Shown: positions 7,711 to 16,516, counted from the first letter of the stretch. The stretch is DNA of 64,000 bases from Nocardia concava NBRC 100430 (GCF_000308815.1 NZ_BAFX01000008.1:44793-108792), one strand, 5' to 3'. The notes: generated by a model from the sequence alone, not told the origin. Made by a program: numbers and translations.

Positions 7711-8838
7711 CTATCGCGGCAGGCCGAGCAGGCGTTCGGCGATGATATTGCGCTGAATCTCATTGGTGCCGGCGTAGATCGGGCCCGCCAGCGAGAACAG
7801 GTAGCCGTCGGTCCAGACCGATTCCTGTTCCGCAGCCGCGCCGTGCAGGTCCAGCGCGGTCTCGTGCATGGCGATGTCCAGATCCGACCAGAACACCTTG
7901 TTCACCGAGGATTCCGCGCCCAGCTGACCGCCGTCGGCCAGGCGGGTGACGGTGGCCCAGGTGTTGAGGCGGTAAGCCTCCGCGCCCACCCACGCGTCGA
8001 CCACGCGGTCGGCGATCGCGGTATCGGTCTCGTCCGCACCGCGCCACAGCTCGATGAGTTTGGTTGCGGTGGCGGTGAACCGGCCCGGCGCGCGCAGCGA
8101 CAGCCCGCGCTCGTTGCTCGAGGTCGCCATGGCGACCTTCCAGCCGTTGTTGGCCTCGCCGATCACATCGGCGTCCGGCACGAACACATTGTCGAGGAAG
8201 ATCTCCGCGAAGCCCGGCTCGCCGTCCAGCTGCGGAATCGGCCGCACCGTAATGCCTTCCGCGGTGAGCGGGAACATCAGGTAGGTCAGGCCCCGGTGGC
8301 GCTCGGCCTCCGGATCGCTGCGGAACAGGCCGAAGCCCCAGTCCGCGAACGAGGCCCGCGAACTCCAGGTCTTCTGGCCGTTGAGCAGCCAGCCGCCCTC
8401 GGTGCGCTTGGCGGTGGAGCGAATGCCCGCCAGATCGGAACCGGCTTCGGGCTCCGACCAGGCCTGCGCCCAGATGTCATCGGCGCGAGCCATTCTCGGC
8501 AGGATGCGGGCCAGCTGCTCGGGGGAGCCGTGCTCGAACAGGGTCGGCGCGAGCAGGAAGATGCCGTTCTGCGAGACGCGACCCGGCGCGCCCGCGGCGT
8601 AATACTCCTCCTCGAAGATGACCCATTCGGTCAGCGAGGCATCGCGGCCGCCGTACTCGGCGGGCCAGGCCACACACGACAGGCGGGCCTGCGCCAGCTT
8701 GGCCTCCCACGCCCGGTGGGCCTCGAAGCCCTCCTTGGTATCCATGGACGGCAGGGGAGTGGCGGGCACATTGGCCGCCAGGAACTCCCGCACCTCGCGG
8801 CGGAATTCCTCGGTCTTGGAATCGAATTCGAGATCCAC
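7711..8838 (-). CDS. fadE31: Acyl-CoA dehydrogenase (FadE31-like), HIP degradation
   Basis: A 375-residue acyl-CoA dehydrogenase. The GTG at 8838 shares a base with the TAG stop of the upstream echA gene, implying translational coupling; longer upstream reading through echA is not real. Motifs include WPAEYGGRDASLTEWVIFEE, AWSEPEAGSDLAGIRS in the FAD/substrate beta domain, LNGQKTWSSRASFADWGFGL, and GTNEIQRNIIAERLLGLPR at the C terminus. Homologous M. tuberculosis FadE31 acts with a FadE32/33-type partner on HIP-derived CoA esters. Third gene of the KstR2-type operon starting at fadD3. Confidence 0.83.
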   Translation of the reverse strand: MDLEFDSKTEEFRREVREFLAANVPATPLPSMDTKEGFEAHRAWEAKLAQARLSCVAWPAEYGGRDASLTEWVIFEEEYYAAGAPGRVSQNGIFLLAPTLFEHGSPEQLARILPRMARADDIWAQAWSEPEAGSDLAGIRSTAKRTEGGWLLNGQKTWSSRASFADWGFGLFRSDPEAERHRGLTYLMFPLTAEGITVRPIPQLDGEPGFAEIFLDNVFVPDADVIGEANNGWKVAMATSSNERGLSLRAPGRFTATATKLIELWRGADETDTAIADRVVDAWVGAEAYRLNTWATVTRLADGGQLGAESSVNKVFWSDLDIAMHETALDLHGAAAEQESVWTDGYLFSLAGPIYAGTNEIQRNIIAERLLGLPR

Positions 8839-9722
8839 TACTGGGCCCCATCCTTGGTAGTCGCGGCGGCCTTCATGGACTTGGCGTTCATGCCGCCGAG
8901 GGAGTCCGCACCGACCTCGGCATTGTGCGCGTGGGCGAAGTGATGCAGCCCGAACACGGAATCCATGCCCGCGCGCATGCCCATCAGGTCCTCGCACTGA
9001 TTGACGGCCTTCTTGGTCAGCGCCAGCCCGAACTGCGGCATCTCCGCGATCTTCTCGGCCAGCGCGAAGGTCTTCGCCTCCAGCTCCTCGCGCGGGACAA
9101 CGTGATTGAGCATGCCCCACTCGTAAGCCTGTGCGGCGGTGAAGCGCTCACCGGTGAACAGGATCTCCTTGGCGCGGCGCGGACCCAGCACCCACGGGTG
9201 TGCGAAGTACTCGACGCCCGGAATGCCCATGCGGACAACCGGATCGGAGAAGAACGCGTCCTCCGAGGCCACGATCATGTCGCAGGACCAGGCCAGCATG
9301 AGCGCACCGGCGATGCACGCTCCCTGCACCATGGCGATGGTCGGCTTGGGGATCTCCCGCCAGCGCCGGCACATGCCCAGATACACCTCGGACTCGCGCG
9401 CGAAGCGCTGGTCACCGCCGACCCGGTCGGTGTGGTCCCACCACAGTGCGGCCTGGTTCTCGTACTTGATGTGGTGGTCACGACCCGGCGTGCCGATGTC
9501 GTGGCCCGCACTGAAATGCTTTCCGGCGCCGCCCAGGACGATGACCTTGACCTCCGGATCCTCGACGGCCTTCACGAAGGCGGCGTCGAGCGCGTAGGTC
9601 ATGACCGAGTTCTGCGCATTGCGGTAGTCCGGCCGGTTCAGCGTGACGACCGCGATCGGTCCCCGCTTCTCGTAGAGGACGACCTCGCCCTCGTCCGGGA
9701 CAGGTCCCAATTCCTGGCTCAC
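8838..9722 (-). CDS. Enoyl-CoA hydratase/isomerase-family protein in HIP operon
   Basis: A 294-residue crotonase-fold protein. GGAGKHFSAGHDIGTP supplies the first oxyanion-hole region, and QGACIAGALMLAWSCDMIVAS the second. Unusually, the two glutamates of classical enoyl-CoA hydratases appear replaced: the position in the GGGCELA region reads Met and the QPE position reads DPV. It may therefore be an isomerase, hydrolase or other crotonase-type enzyme. It starts with GTG, overlapping the stop of fadD3 by 4 bases, and its own stop overlaps the start of fadE31. The well-known M. tuberculosis order has fadD3 directly followed by fadE31, so this gene is an addition here. It somewhat resembles EchA13-type proteins, but I would not assign a symbol. 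Confidence 0.8.
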   Translation of the reverse strand: MSQELGPVPDEGEVVLYEKRGPIAVVTLNRPDYRNAQNSVMTYALDAAFVKAVEDPEVKVIVLGGAGKHFSAGHDIGTPGRDHHIKYENQAALWWDHTDRVGGDQRFARESEVYLGMCRRWREIPKPTIAMVQGACIAGALMLAWSCDMIVASEDAFFSDPVVRMGIPGVEYFAHPWVLGPRRAKEILFTGERFTAAQAYEWGMLNHVVPREELEAKTFALAEKIAEMPQFGLALTKKAVNQCEDLMGMRAGMDSVFGLHHFAHAHNAEVGADSLGGMNAKSMKAAATTKDGAQ

Positions 9723-11290
9723 GCCTTCTCCTCACGTAGTTGCCGCTTGAGAACCTTCCCCGCGGCGTTGTATGGCAGCTCGTCCCGGAACTCCACGTAC
9801 TTGGGCACTTTGAAGTTGGCCAGCTGGGACTTGGCGTAGTCGCGCACGTCCTGTTCGGTCAGGTCCGAACCGGCCCGGCGCACCACGTAGACCTTGCCGA
9901 CCTCGCCCATGCGCTCGTCGGGCACGCCGATGACCGCGGTCTCGGCGACGCCGGGCAGCCGGGCCATGGTCTGCTCGATCTCGGCGGGATACACATTGAA
10001 GCCACCGGAGATGTACATGTCCTTGAGCCGGTCGGTGACCTTCATGTAGCCGCGCTCGTCGATGACGGCGACATCGCCGGTGTGCAGCCAGCCATCCGGA
10101 TCGATGGTCGCGGCGGTGGCCTGCGGGTCGTCGAGGTAGCCCAGCATCACCTGGTCGCTGCGCAGCAGCAGTTCGCCATTGTCGGCGAGCTTCATCTCGA
10201 AGCCGTCGATGACGCGCCCGCAGGTATTGGCGATGGTCTCGCTGGAGTCCTCGGGACGGCACATGGTGCCGAAGCCGCCCGATTCGGTCTGGCCATAGGC
10301 GGTCAGCACCACGTCGAAAGTCAGCTCGCTGCGCAGTCTTTCGATGAGCACGACCGGCACCGTGGCCGCACCGGTGACGGCGACGCGCAGGCTGGACAGA
10401 TCCGCCTCGGCGCGGCCCGGGTGATCGAGGATGGACTGATGGATGGTCGGCGGACCGGTGAGCACGGTGATGCGCTCCTCCTGGATGAGCCGCATCGTCT
10501 GCTGCAGGTCGAACACGGCCTGCGGAATGATGGTCGCCCCGGTGACCAGGCTGGTGAGAATGCCCGCCTTGTAACCGAAGGCGTGGAAGAACGGCGGCAC
10601 GATCAGATAGCGGTCGTCGCTGTTCAGCGTCGCGCAGTCGGCCCAGGCCCGGGCGCTGGTCAGCACCTGGCGATGCGCGATGAGCGCGCCCTTGCTGCGT
10701 CCGGTGGTGCCCGAGGTGAACAGGATGTCCGAAAGATCGTCCGGCGACACCGATTCCGCGCGGGCGATGACTTCCTCGAGGCTGACCGCCTCGGCCAGCT
10801 TGCCCAGTTCCGACCACGCAATGACATTTCCCGGCCCGCCGGGGGCGTCCTCGACGGGCGCCTCACCCTCGACCGGGATCACGATGGTCGTCTCGATGCC
10901 CGCCAGATCCGGTGCGGCGGCCCGCAATTCGGCCAGCCGATCGCGGCCCAGGAACTCGCCCGCGATGAACAGCGCCTTGGCGTTCACCCGCGACAGCACA
11001 TCCACCGTCTCGGCCGCGACATACCGCGTATTCAGCGGAACCACGGCCGCGCCGACATAGTGGGTGGCCAGCACCGCGGTCACCCAGTGGTGAGTGTTCG
11101 GCGCCCAGATGCCGATGCGATCGCCGCGTTCGATGCCGCGCGCGATGAGCGCCCGTGCGGTCTCACGCACCGAGTCCAGCAGTTGCGACCAGCTCAGTCG
11201 CACGGCACCGTCGCCGACGGCGGGCGCGTCACCATAACGGGTCGCGGCCTCGTGCAGAGCGAGCGGTGTGGTCTGCGGAGGAGATGTCAC
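9719..11290 (-). CDS. fadD3: HIP-CoA ligase FadD3
   Basis: A 523-residue ANL-superfamily acyl-CoA synthetase. AMP-binding motifs are FTSGTTGRSKGAL (around residue 190), YGQTES, GWLHTGDVAVIDERGYMKVTDR and the C-terminal catalytic-lysine region AAGKVLKRQL. By position, first gene of the operon containing fadE31-33 and divergent from fadE30, it is FadD3, which attaches CoA to the propionyl side chain of HIP, the bicyclic C/D-ring remnant of steroids. In M. tuberculosis HIP-CoA made by FadD3 is the ligand that relieves KstR2. The GTG start at 11290 lies 35 bases from a KstR2 palindrome. Confidence 0.88.
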   Translation of the reverse strand: MTSPPQTTPLALHEAATRYGDAPAVGDGAVRLSWSQLLDSVRETARALIARGIERGDRIGIWAPNTHHWVTAVLATHYVGAAVVPLNTRYVAAETVDVLSRVNAKALFIAGEFLGRDRLAELRAAAPDLAGIETTIVIPVEGEAPVEDAPGGPGNVIAWSELGKLAEAVSLEEVIARAESVSPDDLSDILFTSGTTGRSKGALIAHRQVLTSARAWADCATLNSDDRYLIVPPFFHAFGYKAGILTSLVTGATIIPQAVFDLQQTMRLIQEERITVLTGPPTIHQSILDHPGRAEADLSSLRVAVTGAATVPVVLIERLRSELTFDVVLTAYGQTESGGFGTMCRPEDSSETIANTCGRVIDGFEMKLADNGELLLRSDQVMLGYLDDPQATAATIDPDGWLHTGDVAVIDERGYMKVTDRLKDMYISGGFNVYPAEIEQTMARLPGVAETAVIGVPDERMGEVGKVYVVRRAGSDLTEQDVRDYAKSQLANFKVPKYVEFRDELPYNAAGKVLKRQLREEKA

Positions 11291-11325
11291 TGGGCGTCCT
11301 CGCTGTCCGGGAATGGGTCTAACAA

Positions 11326-11339
11326 AGCAAGTGCTTGGT
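11326..11339. promoter_or_regulatory. KstR2 operator between fadD3 and fadE30
   Basis: AGCAAGTGCTTGGT matches the published KstR2 palindrome AnCAAGnnCTTGnT exactly. It lies in the 65-base divergent promoter region, so one site can control both the fadD3 and the fadE30 operons. Confidence 0.88.
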
Positions 11340-11355
11340 AGGTTACTCTACCGAC

Positions 11356-12582
11356 GTGAGCATGATCCAGACCCCCGAACCGGCCAGCGGGATTGAGCCC
11401 CCGGAGGATGCCGCATTCCGTACCGAGGTGCGGGAATGGCTGGCCGAGAACCTGAACGGCCAGTTCCGCGAGCTGCGCGGTCTGGGTGGTCCCGGGCGCG
11501 AGCACGAGGCTTTCGAAGAGCGCCTCGAATGGGATCGCGCCCTGGCTGCCGCGGGCCTAACCTGCCTGGGCTGGCCCAAGGAATGGGGCGGCCGCGACGC
11601 CACGCTGCGGCAGCAGGTCATCTTCCACGAGGAGTACGCCAAAGCCGATGCGCCGAGCCGGGTCTCGCACCTGGGTGAGGAACTGCTCGGCCCCACGGTC
11701 ATCGCCTTCGGCACCGAAGAGCAGAAGAAGCGCTTCCTGCCGGGCATCCGCAATGTCACCGAGCTGTGGTGCCAGGGCTATTCGGAGCCGGGCGCGGGCT
11801 CGGACCTGGCCGCCGTCAGCACCTCGGCCCAGCTCGAGGGCGACGAGTGGGTCATCAACGGCCAGAAGATCTGGACCTCGCTCGCGCACCTGTCGGACTG
11901 GTGCTTCGTGGTCGCCCGCACCGAGAAGGGTTCGACCCGCCATCACGGCCTGTCCTATCTGCTGGTGCCGATGAAGCAGCCGGGCGTCGAGGTGCGGCCG
12001 ATCATCCAGCTCACCGGGACCGCGGAGTTCAACGAGGTCTTCTTCGACAATGCGCGCACCGCCGCCGATCTGGTGGTGGGTCAGCCCGGTGAGGGCTGGA
12101 AGGTCGCGATGGGCACGCTCACTTTCGAGCGCGGCATCTCCACCGTGGGCCAGCAGATCCGCTACGCGCGCGAGCTCGCCGACCTCGAGGCCGTGGCCCG
12201 CGAGAACGGCGCCATCGAGAATCCGGTCATCGCCGATCGCCTCGACAAGGCGTGGGTCGGCCTGCGGGTGCTGCGCGCGCATGTGCTGCGCACCCTCGAG
12301 TCCGGCCACGACGGAGCCTCGGTCGATGCCCGTACCGCCGCCGGACAGGCGTCGGTGACCAAGCTGCTGTGGGCCAATTGGCATCGCGGACTGGGCGAAC
12401 TGGCCATGGATGTGCTCGGCGCGCCCGGCCTGATCGCCGACGGCCCGGGCGATGACCTCAATGCCTGGCAGCGCATGTTCCTCTTCACCCGTGCGGACAC
12501 CATCTACGGCGGTTCGAACGAAGTGCAGCGCAATATCATCTCCGAGCGCGTGCTCGGACTTCCCCGAGAGGCTCGACCGTGA
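11356..12582 (+). CDS. fadE30: Acyl-CoA dehydrogenase FadE30
   Basis: A 408-residue acyl-CoA dehydrogenase. Motifs are CLGWPKEWGGRDATLRQQVI, GYSEPGAGSDLAAVSTSAQ, INGQKIWTSLAHLSDW and the C-terminal GGSNEVQRNIISERVLGLPR. It is divergent from fadD3 and overlaps ipdF, exactly the arrangement of Rv3560c-Rv3559c, so it is called FadE30, which dehydrogenates 5-hydroxy-HIP-CoA early in C/D-ring degradation. The start is taken at GTG 11356, 17 bases from the KstR2 site; ATG 11362 is possible. Without a clear Shine-Dalgarno site the transcript may be leaderless. Confidence 0.86.
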   Translation: MSMIQTPEPASGIEPPEDAAFRTEVREWLAENLNGQFRELRGLGGPGREHEAFEERLEWDRALAAAGLTCLGWPKEWGGRDATLRQQVIFHEEYAKADAPSRVSHLGEELLGPTVIAFGTEEQKKRFLPGIRNVTELWCQGYSEPGAGSDLAAVSTSAQLEGDEWVINGQKIWTSLAHLSDWCFVVARTEKGSTRHHGLSYLLVPMKQPGVEVRPIIQLTGTAEFNEVFFDNARTAADLVVGQPGEGWKVAMGTLTFERGISTVGQQIRYARELADLEAVARENGAIENPVIADRLDKAWVGLRVLRAHVLRTLESGHDGASVDARTAAGQASVTKLLWANWHRGLGELAMDVLGAPGLIADGPGDDLNAWQRMFLFTRADTIYGGSNEVQRNIISERVLGLPREARP

Positions 12583-13373
12583 GTGACCTTTCCATCGCCC
12601 CCGAAATCACCCCCGGCCACAACCTGCTCGCGGGCAAGATCGCGGTGGTGACCGCCGCCGCGGGCACCGGCATCGGTTCGGCCACCGCCCGCCGCCTGCT
12701 GTCCGAAGGCGCGGACGTGGTGATCTCCGACTGGCACGAGCGTCGCCTGAAGGAGACCGAGCAGGCACTGCAGGCCGAATTCCCGGACCGGCGAGTCGCT
12801 TCCGTGCCGTGCGACGTCAGCTCGACCGAGCAGGTCGACGCCCTGATCGCCGGTGCCGTGGCCGCCTTCGGCCGCATCGACGTCATGGTCAACAATGCCG
12901 GTCTCGGTGGCGAGGTGCCGGTGGTCGACATGACCGACGAGCAGTGGGACAAGGTCCTCGACATCACCTTGAACGGAACCTTCCGGGCAACCCGGGCGGT
13001 GCTCAAGTACTTCCGCGAGGCGGGCCACGGCGGTGTCGTGGTCAACAACGCGTCGGTCCTGGGCTGGCGCGCCCAGCACGGCCAGGCCCACTACGCCGCC
13101 GCCAAGGCCGGCGTCATGGCGCTGACCCGCTGCAGCGCGGTCGAGGCCGCCGAGTTCGGCGTGCGCATCAATGCCGTCGCCCCGTCCATCGCGCGGCACG
13201 CCTTCCTGGACAAGGTCACCTCCGCCGATCTGCTCGATCGCCTGGCCGCCGGTGAGGCCTTCGGGCGCGCCGCCGAGCCGTGGGAGGTGGCCGCCACCAT
13301 CGCCATGCTCGCCAGCGACTACACCACCTACCTGACCGGTGAGGTGGTCTCGATTTCGAGCCAGCGCGCGTAA
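12579..13373 (+). CDS. ipdF: Short-chain dehydrogenase IpdF
   Basis: A 264-residue SDR. The cofactor motif is TAAAGTGIGSATARRL, followed by VNNAG, and the catalytic pair YxxxK is in HYAAAKAGVMAL. GTG at 12579 overlaps the fadE30 stop (GTGA). In M. tuberculosis the equivalent Rv3559c/IpdF oxidises the ring hydroxyl of HIP-derived CoA thioesters. Position between fadE30 and kstR2 supports this assignment. A strong hairpin terminator lies about 100 bases downstream. Confidence 0.84.
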   Translation: MSDLSIAPEITPGHNLLAGKIAVVTAAAGTGIGSATARRLLSEGADVVISDWHERRLKETEQALQAEFPDRRVASVPCDVSSTEQVDALIAGAVAAFGRIDVMVNNAGLGGEVPVVDMTDEQWDKVLDITLNGTFRATRAVLKYFREAGHGGVVVNNASVLGWRAQHGQAHYAAAKAGVMALTRCSAVEAAEFGVRINAVAPSIARHAFLDKVTSADLLDRLAAGEAFGRAAEPWEVAATIAMLASDYTTYLTGEVVSISSQRA

Positions 13374-13474
13374 TTCGGATTACCGGACCGCGCAACCGAA
13401 TTAGTGCGTTCGGTTGATACGGAATGCTGTGCTTGCCGACACGGAATGCTGTGTCTTCAGGTCGCAGCTTTTCT

Positions 13475-13508
13475 CACTGCCGCGTCCCCTTCGGGGGGCG
13501 CGGCAGTG
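13475..13508 (+). terminator. Rho-independent terminator after ipdF
   Basis: CACTGCCGCG and its exact complement enclose a further GC-rich stem (TCCCC-TTC-GGGGG), followed by GTGTTTTATT. Well placed to end the fadE30-ipdF transcript. Confidence 0.8.
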
Positions 13509-13603
13509 CGTGTTTTATTCGGGGCGGAAAATGGCTGGCGCGTTGAGGGTCTCCCTGTGCAATCCTGGTTTAGGCCGGTACCGCTAGTCGAAGGGCACGA
13601 CCC

Positions 13604-14359
13604 ATGGGTCCGGATCGCAGACAACAAGCAGCCCCAGAAGAAGCCCACGAGGAATTCGAACTCGAGCTGGTGCGTGAGGTCGTGCTGGCGCGCCGAAGGC
13701 TCGACAATGTCGTTCTGGCCGCACTGACTTTGGGTGCGGAATTACTGGACCACGACTCCGAACGCGCCACCGCCATGCGGGCGGCGCAGATCCTGGAACA
13801 ACACGCCGTTGACGAATCCGACGTGGTGCGTGATCCGCGCGCCGCGTTGCGGCGGGACATGATTCGCGATCGCGATCGTGCCCGCCGTCTCGGCCTGTCG
13901 CGAGAGGCCGGATACGACGATTCCGAGGCCGATCGGCGGCGCCGGAAGAGAACCGCGCTGCTCTGCGAGGTGCGCGCGGATCTGCTGGAGGTGGTGCGCA
14001 CCTGCCGTCGCCTGCGCTACGACCATGTGGCCTTCGCCGACGGCATCGCGCAGGGATTATGTGCTGCCACAGACAAGTTGGTGGTGGGCGCCGATATGGA
14101 GACATATCGGGCATGGCAGCGGGGGATGGTTCTCAAACTCATCGAGGAGCCCAATGGGGACGGCGGGCCGCCGCGGGTTATGGCCACCGTGGACGCCGGG
14201 CCGGGGCAGGAGCCGCTGACCGTGGAATGGGACAGTCCCGAGCGTCGCCTGGCGCTGGTGGCGCGGATGGCGCGGGCCGGAATCTCACCCGTGGTCATCT
14301 GCGATCGCCTGCTCGCCGACCTGTCGGTTTCCTCGCCGCTGCGCTTCTCGATGCGCTGA
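13604..14359 (+). CDS. Hypothetical protein between ipdF and kstR2
   Basis: A 251-residue predicted protein, not recognised. It is rich in Arg, Asp, Glu and Ala with no signal peptide or membrane helix. The first half (residues 15-150) is likely alpha-helical with heavily charged stretches such as EFELELVREVVLARRRLDN and REAGYDDSEADRRRRKRT. The C-terminal third contains PERRLALVARMARAGISP, vaguely like a DUF222-type or DNA-associated helix bundle. ATG at 13604 is the first start after the terminator hairpin, with a weak ribosome site. It occupies the slot where M. tuberculosis has a PPE gene. Codon use resembles its neighbours, so I think it is real, but function is unknown. Confidence 0.6.
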   Translation: MGPDRRQQAAPEEAHEEFELELVREVVLARRRLDNVVLAALTLGAELLDHDSERATAMRAAQILEQHAVDESDVVRDPRAALRRDMIRDRDRARRLGLSREAGYDDSEADRRRRKRTALLCEVRADLLEVVRTCRRLRYDHVAFADGIAQGLCAATDKLVVGADMETYRAWQRGMVLKLIEEPNGDGGPPRVMATVDAGPGQEPLTVEWDSPERRLALVARMARAGISPVVICDRLLADLSVSSPLRFSMR

Positions 14360-14398
14360 GACCGCTGCGGCGCGTGCCGCTACGTGGGAGCATGGTGG

Positions 14399-14416
14399 AC
14401 CAAGCAAATGCTTGGT
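14399..14416. promoter_or_regulatory. KstR2-type operator upstream of kstR2
   Basis: ACCAAGCAAATGCTTGGT is a perfect 18-base palindrome (8-base arms, AA centre). Aligned to the KstR2 consensus it has one substitution in one half-site core (CAAA for CAAG). It lies 14 bases before the GTG of kstR2, consistent with autoregulation of kstR2 and perhaps fadA6. Confidence 0.82.
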
Positions 14417-14430
14417 TGTATATTGGCGGA

Positions 14431-15036
14431 GTGACCCAACCTGACCCCTCCAAATCAGCACGTCGCAACGAACTGCTCGGCCTGGCCGCGAACCTATTCG
14501 CGGAACGGGGGCTGCGCGCCACCACGGTTCGTGACATTGCCGACGCGGCGGGGATTCTATCCGGGAGTTTGTACCACCACTTCGATTCCAAAGAAGCCAT
14601 GGTGGATGAAATCCTGCGCGGGTTCCTCGACGATCTATTCGGACGCTACCGCGAGATCGTGGCCGCGGGCGTGCCCGCGCGCGACACGCTCGAAGCGCTG
14701 GTCGTCGCGTCGTACGAGTCGTTCGACCAATTTCACGCCGCCGTCGCCATCTACCAGGCCGAGGCCAAACGGCTCAGCGGCACACCGCGATTCGGCTACA
14801 TCTCCGAATACAACAAGGAGTTCCGCGAGCTCTGGCACCGCGTCCTGACCAATGGCGTCGAGGACGGCAGCTTCCGGCCGGAGATGGATGTCGAACTGGC
14901 ATACCGGTTCCTGCGCGACACCGTGTGGGTGTCGGTGCGCTGGTACCAGCCCGGCGGCCGGATCACCGTGGACAACCTCGCCAAGCAGTACCTGACCATC
15001 GTGCTCGACGGTCTCACCAACCCCGAGCAGCAATAA
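14431..15036 (+). CDS. kstR2: TetR-family repressor KstR2
   Basis: A 201-residue TetR-type repressor. The N-terminal HTH (about residues 15-60) reads LAANLFAERGLRATTVRDIA then GSLYHHFDSKEAM; the remainder is the helical ligand domain. Its place directly before fadA6 and after fadE30-ipdF, plus a palindrome in its own promoter, matches Rv3557c (KstR2), which represses the HIP-degradation genes and is released by HIP-CoA. Length equals the known protein. The GTG at 14431 is chosen because upstream in-frame codons would place the operator inside the gene. The site GGCGGA abuts the start, so leaderless translation is possible. Confidence 0.9.
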   Translation: MTQPDPSKSARRNELLGLAANLFAERGLRATTVRDIADAAGILSGSLYHHFDSKEAMVDEILRGFLDDLFGRYREIVAAGVPARDTLEALVVASYESFDQFHAAVAIYQAEAKRLSGTPRFGYISEYNKEFRELWHRVLTNGVEDGSFRPEMDVELAYRFLRDTVWVSVRWYQPGGRITVDNLAKQYLTIVLDGLTNPEQQ

Positions 15037-15055
15037 CCAACTCTCGGGACTCTCA

Positions 15056-15102
15056 GGGGCTTCGCCCCCGAACCCCCTCGAGATTCGGGGGCTTCGCCCC
15101 CG
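15056..15102. repeat. Paired GGGGC-TTC-GCCCC hairpins, kstR2-fadA6 intergenic
   Basis: Two short hairpins built on GGGGCTTCGCCCC (15056-15068 and 15086-15102) are separated by a C-rich linker in the 128-base gap after kstR2. Such GC-rich stem-loop pairs look like dispersed intergenic repeats or a weak terminator/attenuator. No other copy was noticed in the window. Confidence 0.55.
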
Positions 15103-15164
15103 GAGCCCCCAAAAGCTCCAGAACCACAACTTCACCACCGCAGTAGCAGTCAGTAGGAGTTCCC

Positions 15165-16349
15165 ATGTCAGCACCGTCCCGCCGTCAATACTCGCCGATG
15201 CGTGAGGCGTATGTGATCGACGCCGTGCGCACCCCGGTCGGCAAGCGGGGCGGTTCGCTGGCCGCCGTGCATCCGGCCGATCTCGGCGCGGCGGCCATCA
15301 AGGGGCTGCTCGAGCGCGGCAATCTGGATCCGGCCGCCGTGGACGATGTGGTGTTCGGCTGCTGCGACACCATCGGGCCGCAGGCCGGAAACATCGCGCG
15401 CACTTCGTGGTTGGCGGCGGGCTACCCGGAATCGGTGCCCGGCGTCACCGTGGACCGGCAGTGCGGCTCTTCGCAGCAGGCCATCAGCTTCGGCGCGCAG
15501 GCCATCATGTCCGGTACCGCCGAGGTGATCGTGGCCGGCGGCGTGCAGAACATGAGCGCCATTCCGATCTCGGCGGCCATGCTGGCCGGGCAGGCCTACG
15601 GCTTCGACGCGCCGTTCGTCGGCTCGCACGGCTGGGACCACCGCTATGGCACCGGTGAAGTGTCGCAGTTCAATTCGGCCACCATGATCGCCGAGAAGTG
15701 GGACATCTCCCGCCGCGATATGGAGGAGTGGGCGCTGCGCAGCAACGAGCGTGCCCGCAAGGCCATCGTGGACGGGAAGTTCGATCGCGAGATCGTGCCG
15801 GTCGGCGATTTCTGGATTGACGAGTGCCCGCGCGAGACCACCCTCGAGAAGATGGCCGGGCTGCAGCCGCTCGCCGAGGGGAGCCGCATCACCGCCGCGC
15901 TGGCCAGCCAGATCTCCGATGGTTCCAGCGCCACCCTGCTCGCCTCGGACTGGGCGGTCGCCGAATACGGCCTCACTCCCCGCGCCCGCATCCACCACGT
16001 GAGCGCGCGCGGCGCCGACCCGATCTACATGCTCACCGCCCCGATCCCGGCCACCAAGTGGGCGCTGGAGAAGACCGGCCTGACCATCGACGACATCGAC
16101 GTCATCGAGATCAACGAGGCCTTCGCCTCGGTGGTGCTGGCCTGGATCAAGGAAACCGGCGCCAACCCCGACAAGGTGAACGTCAACGGCGGCGCCATCG
16201 CCCTCGGCCACCCCCTCGGCGCCACCGGCGCCAAGCTCTTCGCCTCCCTCCTCAACGAACTCGAGCGCGTCAACGGCCGCTACGGCCTGCTCACCATCTG
16301 CGAGGGCGGCGGCACCGCCAACGTCACCATCATCGAGCGCCTGGGTTAA
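15165..16349 (+). CDS. fadA6: Thiolase FadA6
   Basis: A 394-residue thiolase-II family protein. The acylated cysteine is C100 in DRQCGSSQQ; the histidine is in GGAIALGHPLGATGA and the second cysteine in TICEGGGTANV, so the catalytic set is intact. It is immediately downstream of kstR2, as Rv3556c is in M. tuberculosis, where FadA6 performs the last thiolysis in C/D-ring catabolism, releasing acetyl-CoA. ATG at 15165 follows GTAGGAGT at good spacing. A later ATG (15198) would remove a short N-terminal tail and cannot be excluded. Confidence 0.88.
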   Translation: MSAPSRRQYSPMREAYVIDAVRTPVGKRGGSLAAVHPADLGAAAIKGLLERGNLDPAAVDDVVFGCCDTIGPQAGNIARTSWLAAGYPESVPGVTVDRQCGSSQQAISFGAQAIMSGTAEVIVAGGVQNMSAIPISAAMLAGQAYGFDAPFVGSHGWDHRYGTGEVSQFNSATMIAEKWDISRRDMEEWALRSNERARKAIVDGKFDREIVPVGDFWIDECPRETTLEKMAGLQPLAEGSRITAALASQISDGSSATLLASDWAVAEYGLTPRARIHHVSARGADPIYMLTAPIPATKWALEKTGLTIDDIDVIEINEAFASVVLAWIKETGANPDKVNVNGGAIALGHPLGATGAKLFASLLNELERVNGRYGLLTICEGGGTANVTIIERLG

Positions 16350-16369
16350 TCCAGCCCCGAGCGCCTTTC

Positions 16370-16402
16370 GAAGCCACACACCGAGTTCCGGTGTGCGGCT
16401 TC
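16370..16402 (+). terminator. Hairpin terminator after fadA6
   Basis: GAAGCC-A-CACACCG pairs with CGGTGTG-C-GGCTTC around a 5-base loop (one mismatch), 20 bases after the fadA6 stop. No marked T-tract. Confidence 0.65.
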
Positions 16403-16516
16403 CGCGTTCATGAGGCGCAGGAGTTCAGGCGGCCTGTCGCGCAGGATGCCGAGGGCGATGGGCGCGAAGTTGCCGATCCCACTCGGCATTTCGCGCAGCG
16501 TGCTTAGCCTGTGCGC

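Noticed and set aside
7711..9120. Long N-terminal extension of fadE31 through echA
   Set aside because: The extension is antisense-like filler in the wrong frame of echA; GTG 8838 coupled to the echA stop is the sensible start.
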